Shown: in pieces, positions 1 through 4,746 of the stretch
How positions within the stretch are numbered: the stretch's first letter is position 1
How the letters are laid out: each line of letters begins with the position of its first letter
Origin: Alphaproteobacteria bacterium
GTDB taxonomy: Bacteria > Pseudomonadota > Alphaproteobacteria > Caulobacterales > Parvularculaceae
Direction of reading: 5' to 3'
DNA length: 5,291 bases
Assembly (NCBI GenBank): GCA_030428745.1
Contig: JAUIEG010000225.1
Span: forward strand, 1-5,291
The notes under the pieces: generated by a model
What the model was told of the DNA's origin: nothing
Seen by the model: only the letters and a program-made list of their open reading frames with translations
Databases searched by the model: none
Made by a program: the position numbers and the translations under genes

Positions 1-108
1 AGCGCCGGCGAAGACACATCTTTGCACGATGATCCGGAAGACGACGATCATATCCATAACGATGATGAGGCCGAGCGTGCGGCGAACGCGGCCAGGAATG
101 TGTCCTGA
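1..108 (+). CDS. 3' end of an unidentified gene with an acidic tail (partial)
   Basis: Frame 1 is open from the window edge to a TGA at 106-108 and encodes 35 residues. The visible peptide is strongly acidic and rich in His and Asn, with a core reading DDPEDDDHIHNDDE followed by an Ala/Arg-rich helix-like end (EAERAANAARNVS). This composition looks like a disordered C-terminal tail, not a folded domain, so no function can be assigned. The gene converges on the lipoprotein gene with only 24 bp between their stop codons. No convincing terminator hairpin with a U-tract lies in that gap, so the two transcripts probably overlap at their 3' ends. The open frame, its stop just before the convergent gene and the lack of any other gene covering this stretch support it. 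The short visible length limits confidence. Confidence 0.6.
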   Translation, partial: SAGEDTSLHDDPEDDDHIHNDDEAERAANAARNVS

Positions 109-132
109 CCGGGGTCGCCTCCGTCGCTTGCG

Positions 133-1125
133 CTATTCGCTCACCATTATGGTCGTGAAAAGGCCCTTGCTCTTCGGATCAGGAATTTCCGCAATCACGC
201 CATACTCTCCCGGTGCGAGATCGACCGTGAAATAGCCGACGCTTCCCGCCGGCATGTCATGAATGCCGCCTACGAATTTCGCAGGCGCAGGTGTTTCCTG
301 ACCATGGGGAAGCATAAAGTCCATCCAGGTCGCAACGGCGTCTGTATCTGTGCCGTCTTCCAGGCGGAACATATGTGCGTCATGGCCAACGAGGCCATAA
401 GCCTTCTGGTCAGCAAATTCGACGCGAACTGTGTTCGGTCCTGTGCGAAATGCGCCGGCTGTCGTTTCATAGCCGTTGCTTGAAACGGCGATGGTGACAT
501 TTGCATCGGGTTCCACTGCGCCGCCGTCCGCTTCGGTTACGGTCAGCGGATGCATCATCCCGAATTCTCCGGGAGTTGGATTGTAATTATGCAAAAAGCC
601 GTTGGTCTTCATATAGCATTCGACCATGTAATCGCCGGGCTCAAGATACATGGTTGCCTCGGTGGCGGTGCGTCCGGCGGCGAAACCGGGCCCGCCGAGA
701 TAGACGATATCTGCGGTCCAGGCGGGAAATTGCTGCAACAGCGCCGCAACCTTTTCGTCATCTCCTTCGAGTTGCGCGGTTAGCACAGCCTGGAAAAGGT
801 TGGCGGCCCCATCCCTGATCTGTTCTGCGGTCACACCGTCGGGCAGACGATAGACGAGCGCGAAATGCGCCATGCCGGACATATTGTTGAGACGGATCGT
901 GGTCCAGCCCGACGCAATTTCGTGGGGGCCCTCAAACAGCATGCCGGCGACATCGAGCTCAAGTAGATTTTGGCGCGAGGTTTCGCTTTGATCGCTCGCC
1001 AGCGCGTCGGTCTCTGTTGCGGTCTTCTCGCCGCACCCTGCTAAAGCGACGGCGAATAGCGCAGCGATCAGCTGCGGGATGTATGATTTCAAGATGCTCC
1101 CCTTTTTCAGCAAACGGCGCATCAT
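133..1125 (-). CDS. Lipoprotein with two cupredoxin-like halves
   Basis: This encodes 330 residues from the first ATG. A basic n-region and hydrophobic stretch end in a lipobox, L28-A29-G30-C31, so the protein should be lipidated at Cys31 and exported. +2 is Gly, so there is no inner-membrane Asp retention signal. After a polar Thr/Ser/Glu linker (about 32-55) come two related halves, about 57-197 and 206-330. Each has a His-containing strand followed by an xLxDG turn (AHFALVYRLPDG, AHMFRLEDG), a Trp, a GG turn and a late PG(D/E)Y strand (LEPGDY, LAPGEY). The first half also has the order H87, C170, H179, M190/M191, which recalls a type-1 copper site. The second half lacks the Cys and following His. 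The cupredoxin fold and copper binding are inferences, and the physiological role is unknown. The start is uncertain: a TTG at 1092 has a better ribosome site and would give a 20-residue signal peptide. The gene lies 17-50 nt after the synthetase gene and is probably cotranscribed with it. Confidence 0.88.
   Translation of the reverse strand: MMRRLLKKGSILKSYIPQLIAALFAVALAGCGEKTATETDALASDQSETSRQNLLELDVAGMLFEGPHEIASGWTTIRLNNMSGMAHFALVYRLPDGVTAEQIRDGAANLFQAVLTAQLEGDDEKVAALLQQFPAWTADIVYLGGPGFAAGRTATEATMYLEPGDYMVECYMKTNGFLHNYNPTPGEFGMMHPLTVTEADGGAVEPDANVTIAVSSNGYETTAGAFRTGPNTVRVEFADQKAYGLVGHDAHMFRLEDGTDTDAVATWMDFMLPHGQETPAPAKFVGGIHDMPAGSVGYFTVDLAPGEYGVIAEIPDPKSKGLFTTIMVSE
1097..1107 (-). promoter_or_regulatory. 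Ribosome binding site supporting an alternative TTG start
   Basis: The minus strand reads AAAAAGGGGAG, then CATC, then TTG (1092-1090), in frame with the lipoprotein. Starting there gives MKSYIPQLIAALFAVALAGC, a compact and typical lipoprotein signal. The upstream ATG-ATG pair (1125 and 1122) has no comparable purine-rich site in front of it. The TTG start is therefore plausible, although the ATG version also makes a workable signal peptide with a more basic n-region. Confidence 0.5.
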
Positions 1126-1142
1126 GCGCCTGAAAACTCTAT

Positions 1143-2894
1143 TTATTCCGCCGCGTCTTTCATCTCGCCGTCGTCGTCATCCGGGGCTTTTGCGCTGGTC
1201 TGCTGTGCCGCCGCCTTCTCAGCGGCTTTCGCTTCTTTTTCGAGGCGTTTCTTTTCGGCTTTTTCTGCGGCTTCGCGTTTCTTCTGTTCCTTCTTGTCGA
1301 AGGCGGTCATGGGCGCTTCTTCTTTCGCCGCTTCCGCCGCCGCCAGTGCATCCTCGGCGAGCGTTTTGACCTTGAGGAAATCGATCTTGCCGGTGCCGAG
1401 CACAGGGATTTCATCGACGGAGACGATCTTTTTCGGCACGGCGATTTCAGGCACCCCGTGGCTTTGCGCCCAGGCGAGGAGAAGCCCGCGCTGCGCTTCG
1501 CTACGGTCGGTGACGAGAATCACCTGTTCACCTTTTTTCGGGTCCGGCATGATCGCTGCGGCGTGGAGATTGTCCGGCCAGACGGCGGACGCGCAGTTCT
1601 CAACAACCGCGAGCGAGACCATTTCGCCGCCGATCTTGGCGAAGCGTTTCAGGCGTCCGCGGATTGACATATAGCCATTGTCGTCGATGGAAACGATGTC
1701 GCCCGTATCGTGCCAGCCATCGGCGAGCGGCGCGATGACGCCCGGATTGTCCGGCGACAGATAGCCTTTCATGATATTTGGTCCGCGGACGAACAAGCGT
1801 CCGGCGCCCTCAAGGCCTTCCACCGACTCAAGCCGTGTTTCAACGGCGGGGAGAAGCTTGCCCACCGTGCCGGACCGGATATCGCCGGGCTGGTTCGCGG
1901 CCAGCACCGGCGAGCCTTCGGTGACCCCATAGCCTTCCAGAACCTCGAAACCAAAGCGCTTTTCCGCCGCCTGGCGGGTTTCGTCGCGCACGCGCTCGGC
2001 GCCGCAGACGGCGATCCGCAGGGACGACATGCCGCCGTCGGGGCTCGCGCGCATATATTGCGAGAGGAAAGTATCGGTCGCGAACAGGACGGTTGAGCCG
2101 GTTTCGAAAATCCGTTTGGGGATGATCTTGGTCTGGAGCGGCGAAGGGTGAAACACCACCGGATAGCCGTTGAGGATCGGCCACAACGCGCCGGCCGTCA
2201 GCCCATAGCAATGGAAGGTCGGCAGCGGGTTGAAGAAAATATCCGTCGGCAGAAGCTCCACATGCGCGGAGATCTGTTCGATATTGGCGATGATGTTCTG
2301 GTGAGAAAGAACGACGCCTTTGGGCGCGCCTTCGGTGCCCGATGTGAAAAGAATAACGCCGGGGTCTTCGGGGTTCGGCGTCGCCGCGAGGACTGACGGA
2401 AAGACGGGCCCAAGGAGCGCCAGCGCCTTGTCGCGCGGTTTGATCTGTTCGCGCACATCTTCGAGATAAATGACCTCAACAACGGCGGAGAGTTCTCCAA
2501 TGAGCTTTTCCAGCCCGCCGAGCTCGACAAATTTTTTCGAGGAAATGATCTTTGTCACTTCCGCGGCCTTACAGGCGGCGAGCAGATTTTTTGAGCCGGA
2601 GGTGAAGTTCAACATCGCCGGCACGCGCCCGCGCGAGAGCAGGGCGAACAGCCCGATAACGGCGCCGGCGCTGGTGGGCAGGAGAACGCCCACGCGCTCG
2701 TTCTTTTCCGTCATGCGCGCCAGCGCGCCGCCCAGCGCAAAGGCGCCCTGGGTGATGTCCTTATGCGTCAGCTTGCGCCCGTCGCCATCGGTGATGACGA
2801 CCTTGTCCGATTTTTCGCGCCGCGCATTTTCGAGATAAGCTTGAAAGATCGCGCGCCGCGACCGGCGCTCGATGCGTTTGATCGGATCACCCAT
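1143..2894 (-). CDS. AMP-forming acyl-[ACP]/acyl-CoA synthetase, Aas C-terminal type
   Basis: This 583-residue adenylate-forming enzyme of the ANL superfamily activates a fatty acid with ATP to an acyl-adenylate and passes it to a thiol acceptor. Visible motifs in order are the P-loop TSGTEGAPKG (184-193), YGVTEG (322-327), TGD (397-399), the hinge/A8 segment RLKRFAKIGGE (414-424) and GTGKID (500-505) with the likely catalytic Lys503. The segments GPNIMKGYL, KRFAKIGGEMVSL and HGVPEIAVP closely recall the acyl-ACP synthetase half of E. coli Aas, so ACP is a likelier acceptor than CoA, although this is inferred. The PlsC acyltransferase half and the MFS domain found in Aas-type fusions are absent. 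There is no signal peptide, and a cytoplasmic or membrane-associated location is expected. Residues about 515-583 form an unusual Lys/Ala/Glu-rich, probably helical tail ending in an acidic DDDDGE stretch. AAGGA lies almost against the ATG. The gene probably forms an operon with the lipoprotein gene downstream. Confidence 0.95.
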   Translation of the reverse strand: MGDPIKRIERRSRRAIFQAYLENARREKSDKVVITDGDGRKLTHKDITQGAFALGGALARMTEKNERVGVLLPTSAGAVIGLFALLSRGRVPAMLNFTSGSKNLLAACKAAEVTKIISSKKFVELGGLEKLIGELSAVVEVIYLEDVREQIKPRDKALALLGPVFPSVLAATPNPEDPGVILFTSGTEGAPKGVVLSHQNIIANIEQISAHVELLPTDIFFNPLPTFHCYGLTAGALWPILNGYPVVFHPSPLQTKIIPKRIFETGSTVLFATDTFLSQYMRASPDGGMSSLRIAVCGAERVRDETRQAAEKRFGFEVLEGYGVTEGSPVLAANQPGDIRSGTVGKLLPAVETRLESVEGLEGAGRLFVRGPNIMKGYLSPDNPGVIAPLADGWHDTGDIVSIDDNGYMSIRGRLKRFAKIGGEMVSLAVVENCASAVWPDNLHAAAIMPDPKKGEQVILVTDRSEAQRGLLLAWAQSHGVPEIAVPKKIVSVDEIPVLGTGKIDFLKVKTLAEDALAAAEAAKEEAPMTAFDKKEQKKREAAEKAEKKRLEKEAKAAEKAAAQQTSAKAPDDDDGEMKDAAE

Positions 2895-2895
2895 A

Positions 2896-2900
2896 TCCTT
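2896..2900 (-). promoter_or_regulatory. Unusually close Shine-Dalgarno of the synthetase gene
   Basis: The minus strand reads AAGGA, one T, then the ATG at 2894. The spacing is much shorter than usual. No alternative ATG, GTG or TTG with a better site was seen in frame nearby. The N-terminal residues are consistent with the family start, so the ATG is kept, but initiation may be weak. Confidence 0.4.
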
Positions 2901-3073
2901 AAGTCCGCCTTCCGCCCCGAATTGTCCCTGTCCGTTTCCCCACGGCCAATTTAGGCGAGACGGGACGGAATTGCCAGTAAAAGCAGAGTTCTAAGAGCCT
3001 GTTGGCGCTGGTCCTGAGTGGCGGCGATGCTGGCGCCGCCGCGCTTGATCGGCCAAAAATCAGGTTTTGTCAC

Positions 3074-3109
3074 AAAAAAGCCGCCGCCATGGGAAGGTAT
3101 GGCGGCGGC
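3074..3109 (-). terminator. Intrinsic terminator of the beta-barrel gene
   Basis: A perfect 11-bp GC-rich stem pairs 3080-3090 (GCCGCCGCCAT) with 3099-3109 (ATGGCGGCGGC) across an 8-nt loop. On the minus strand it is followed at once by six T residues (A-run at 3074-3079). The start of the element is about 50 nt past the beta-barrel stop codon. This is the canonical Rho-independent form and separates the beta-barrel transcript from the synthetase unit. Confidence 0.92.
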
Positions 3110-3157
3110 CAGTTGGGCGCTTTGGCTTATGGGGGAGAGAGTAAGCGCCCGAGGGGT

Positions 3158-3934
3158 CTAGAAATTAAATCGCAGGCCAGCCTCGACGATGGAGGCGCTG
3201 TTTTCGATGTCGAAATCTGCTGAGAACAGGTCAGCGTCTACGGAGACGTCCGTTGTTGCGCGGTAACGATAGGCGACCGTGAGGTCTACCGAGGGTGAAA
3301 CTTCATAGGCGAGGCCTGCAACGCCCTGATAAGCGAAGGCCGTCGCATCGTCCTGTATGATCGGCACATCGGACGGTGAATAATTCACATCCACAAATCC
3401 AACGCCGATGCCGGCGCCGAGATAGGGTTTCAACGGGCCGCCCGTGTCGAAATCGTAAAAGACATTCGCCATGACGAAGATGTTGGACACATCGCCCTGA
3501 CCGTCCGCGACAAGGTCGCCAACGTTGACGCCAAGATTAGGCGAGCCGGTGATCAGAACGCCGGCGTCTTCGCCATCGAGGGCAATGCCGCCGGCGGTGA
3601 CAGCGGCGTGAGAGTCGACGTCATTCACCTGATAGGCGACCTCAATCTCGCCGCGAAAGGCGCCATAGCGTTTGCCGAACGCGCCAGCGACAGAAAAGCC
3701 GGTGTCGAAATCCGTTTCCCAGCCAACCGGCGTTCCGTCTGGCAGGACGGTTCCCGCCGGTATCGCCGTTCCTTCGCCGGTCGTGAAGGCGCCGTCGAAA
3801 GCGCCGTCATTTGTGGAATCGCCGAGCAGTGAAACCCCGCCGGACAGTGAGGCGTAATAATCTTCTGCTTGCGCGGCGCCCGAAATGGCGGTGCATGCAA
3901 TAAGCGCGGCGGACAGGCGTTTAAGAGCAGTCAT
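3158..3934 (-). CDS. Outer-membrane beta-barrel protein (OmpA-like/OMP_b-brl type)
   Basis: This encodes 258 residues. The signal peptide is MTALKRLSAALIACTAISGAAQA with an AxA-type site, so cleavage is expected before E24. The mature protein consists of alternating aromatic/hydrophobic strands with polar loops. Examples are YYASLSGGVSLL (26-37), FSVAGAFGKRYGAFRGEIEVAY (80-101), SNIFVMANVFYDF (150-162), KPYLGAGIGVGFVDVNYS (169-186), FAYQGVAGLAYEV (200-212), VDLTVAYRYRATTDV (216-230) and the final SIVEAGLRFNF. The terminal Phe is the usual BAM recognition signature. The pattern and length match small 8-stranded barrels. Long Asp/Gly-rich loops (about 38-76 and 103-149) should face outside. The ribosome site AAAAGGA lies 3 nt before the ATG. 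No peptidoglycan-binding OmpA C-terminal domain is present. Its transport or structural role cannot be read from the sequence. It lies 111 bp after the fasciclin gene on the same strand. Confidence 0.92.
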   Translation of the reverse strand: MTALKRLSAALIACTAISGAAQAEDYYASLSGGVSLLGDSTNDGAFDGAFTTGEGTAIPAGTVLPDGTPVGWETDFDTGFSVAGAFGKRYGAFRGEIEVAYQVNDVDSHAAVTAGGIALDGEDAGVLITGSPNLGVNVGDLVADGQGDVSNIFVMANVFYDFDTGGPLKPYLGAGIGVGFVDVNYSPSDVPIIQDDATAFAYQGVAGLAYEVSPSVDLTVAYRYRATTDVSVDADLFSADFDIENSASIVEAGLRFNF

Positions 3935-3957
3935 GATTCCTTTTCCCTATATTTTCA

Positions 3958-3975
3958 GGCGGAATTTTCTCCGCC
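3958..3975. repeat. Inverted repeat just upstream of the beta-barrel gene
   Basis: Arms GGCGGA (3958-3963) and TCCGCC (3970-3975) are perfect complements around a 6-nt AT-rich spacer, 24-41 nt before the beta-barrel start codon. It could be an operator or a stem in the mRNA leader. There is no U-tract after it on the minus strand (TGAAAATATAG follows), so it is a poor terminator. Confidence 0.4.
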
Positions 3976-4000
3976 GACTGGATTGTTATGAGGTTGGAAT

Positions 4001-4032
4001 GCGGCGGCTGTCGGCCTGCGCCGGGCCGCCGC
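4001..4032. terminator. GC-rich hairpin after the fasciclin gene, possible weak terminator
   Basis: Arms GCGGCGGC (4001-4008) and GCCGCCGC (4025-4032) pair perfectly, with a further 4-bp inner stem (4012-4015 with 4020-4023). The hairpin begins 14 nt past the fasciclin stop. On the minus strand the following sequence is ATTCCAACC, so the U-tract is poor. The T-rich flank (TCTTTGTTT) is on the plus-strand side, where no gene needs it. It may attenuate or stabilise the fasciclin mRNA 3' end without fully stopping read-through into the beta-barrel gene. Confidence 0.4.
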
Positions 4033-4045
4033 TCTTTGTTTGCAT

Positions 4046-4546
4046 TTACGGCATCACGACGGCGTCGATGACGTGAATGACGCCATTGGACGCTTTGATG
4101 TCGGCTTTCGTCACCGATGCGTCATCGACTTTGACGCCGTCTGTCGCATCGATGGAAATCGTCGAGCCCTGAACGGTTTCAACGTCCAGCGTCTTGCCGG
4201 CGAGGTCGCCTGACATCACTTTTCCCGGCACGACATGATAGGTGAGGACAGCGATCAGTTGATCCTTGTTTTCAGGTTTCAACAGATTTTCAACGGCGCC
4301 CTCGGGCAGTTTTGCGAACGCCGCGTCAGTCGGCGCGAAGACGGTGAAGGGGCCGTCTCCTTTCAACGTCTCAACCAGGCCGGCTGCTTCCAGCGCGGCG
4401 GCCAAAGTAGTGAAGTCGCCCGCCGCAACCGCGGTGTCGACAATGTCTTTCTTGGCTTTGCCGTGATGATCGGCGTTCGCCGCGCCGAAGGCGGCCGCGA
4501 AAGCGGCGGCGGCGGCGATCAGCGTCTTCGTAAAACTCATCTTCAT
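4046..4546 (-). CDS. Secreted fasciclin (FAS1) domain protein
   Basis: This encodes 166 residues. An Ala-rich signal peptide (1-25) ends in ANA with cleavage expected before D26, leaving a short His/Lys-rich linker (DHHGKAKK) and one complete FAS1 domain (about 34-166). The family's conserved boxes are clear: H1 as GPFTVFAPTDAAFAKLP (65-81), the central YHVVPGKVMSGDL (103-115) and H2 as NGVIHVIDAVVMP (154-166). The length is normal for single-domain bacterial FAS1 proteins such as rhizobial Nex18. These are secreted proteins linked to adhesion or symbiosis, although the molecular function is mostly unknown. Start choice: AGGAG lies 9 nt before this ATG and is better placed for it than for the second Met two codons later. 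The gene is divergent from the HTH-cupin regulator across an AT-rich region with repeated palindromes, which suggests regulatory linkage. Confidence 0.95.
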   Translation of the reverse strand: MKMSFTKTLIAAAAAFAAAFGAANADHHGKAKKDIVDTAVAAGDFTTLAAALEAAGLVETLKGDGPFTVFAPTDAAFAKLPEGAVENLLKPENKDQLIAVLTYHVVPGKVMSGDLAGKTLDVETVQGSTISIDATDGVKVDDASVTKADIKASNGVIHVIDAVVMP

Positions 4547-4628
4547 ATGGGTGTTCTCCTTTTGCTGCGCGTTCCGCTCCGCGGGGGGCTGGAGCAGGCG
4601 ACAGGCGCCTGATGAACGCCATCGACGG

Positions 4629-4645
4629 GTTTCATATAAAGAAAA
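4629..4645. promoter_or_regulatory. Putative operator copy 1
   Basis: GTTTCATATAAAGAAAA matches the best copy (4688-4704) at 14 of 17 bases and keeps the TTTC and GAAAA ends. Its two halves match each other at 5 of 7 positions. It overlaps the predicted -10 box of the fasciclin gene, a position suited to repression. Confidence 0.45.
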
Positions 4646-4661
4646 AAACTTTTATTGATAA
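4633..4661 (-). promoter_or_regulatory. Predicted fasciclin promoter
   Basis: On the minus strand TTATCA (4661-4656) and TATATG (4638-4633) are separated by 17 nt, each matching four of six bases of the sigma-70 boxes. Transcription would begin near 4626 and give a leader of about 80 nt. The -10 box lies inside palindrome copy 1 (4629-4645). This is a prediction by eye. Confidence 0.4.
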
Positions 4662-4687
4662 TAAACATTTCGTGAGGATAGACAGTA

Positions 4688-4704
4688 TTTTCTTGTAAAG
4701 AAAA
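4688..4704. promoter_or_regulatory. Putative operator copy 2 (perfect palindrome)
   Basis: TTTTCTTGTAAAGAAAA is a perfect 7+3+7 inverted repeat: TTTTCTT, spacer GTA, AAGAAAA. The two-fold symmetry is what a dimeric HTH protein would bind. It overlaps the predicted -35 box of the regulator gene. The adjacent HTH-cupin protein is the natural candidate ligand, by inference from position only. Confidence 0.55.
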
Positions 4705-4721
4705 ATCGCTGCAGCTATTTT
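4693..4721 (+). promoter_or_regulatory. Predicted promoter of the HTH-cupin regulator
   Basis: TTGTAA (4693-4698) and TATTTT (4716-4721) are separated by 17 nt, each matching four of six bases of the sigma-70 boxes. Transcription would start near 4728, about 19 nt before the ATG. Operator copy 2 covers the -35 box, and copy 3 covers the end of the -10 box and the start site. This is a prediction by eye. Confidence 0.4.
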
Positions 4722-4735
4722 TTGTCTAAGGAAAA
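4719..4735. promoter_or_regulatory. Putative operator copy 3
   Basis: TTTTTGTCTAAGGAAAA matches copy 2 at 13 of 17 bases and keeps the TTTT and GAAAA ends. Its centre is 31 bp from that of copy 2, close to three helical turns, so proteins bound at both would lie on the same face of the DNA. It ends 11 bp before the regulator start codon. Confidence 0.45.
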
Positions 4736-4746
4736 ACGGACGCCTT

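Larger units (their letters stand above)
2895..3157. other. Intergenic region between the synthetase and beta-barrel genes
   Basis: These 263 bp hold the beta-barrel gene's terminator (3074-3109) and a second GC-rich inverted repeat (3020-3040: arms GGCGGCG and CGCCGCC with a 7-nt loop) that has no U-tract on either side. They must also contain the synthetase promoter. The only candidate seen on the minus strand is a weak pair, TGGCAA and TAAATT separated by 17 nt, at about 2950-2978. No protein-coding frame here looks real. Confidence 0.5.

Noticed and set aside
259..818. Plus-strand open frames opposite the lipoprotein gene.
   Set aside because: They are antisense to a well-supported lipoprotein with lipobox and repeated domain structure, and no ribosome site or domain supports them.
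1143..1345. The Lys/Glu/Ala-rich low-complexity end of the synthetase, considered as a frameshifted or separate small gene.
   Set aside because: The frame is continuous with the catalytic domain and no internal ribosome site marks a new start, so it is treated as a C-terminal extension.
1710..2096. Long plus-strand open frames inside the synthetase gene, such as this one and 1294-1674 and 2470-2838.
   Set aside because: They lie antisense to a gene with clear family motifs throughout. High GC makes such frames common, and the translations are Arg-rich with no recognisable domain.
3020..3040. An inverted repeat GGCGGCG/CGCCGCC considered as a second terminator.
   Set aside because: No T-run follows on either strand. 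Short GC-rich palindromes of this kind are expected by chance in DNA of this composition.
3002..3223. A plus-strand open frame in the gap next to the beta-barrel gene.
   Set aside because: It runs through the intrinsic terminator and into the antisense of the beta-barrel C-terminus, and no ribosome site or domain was seen.
4602..4611. A 10-bp palindrome CAGGCGCCTG in the fasciclin mRNA leader, considered as an operator.
   Set aside because: It occurs once, is short, and lies downstream of the predicted promoter in GC-rich sequence.
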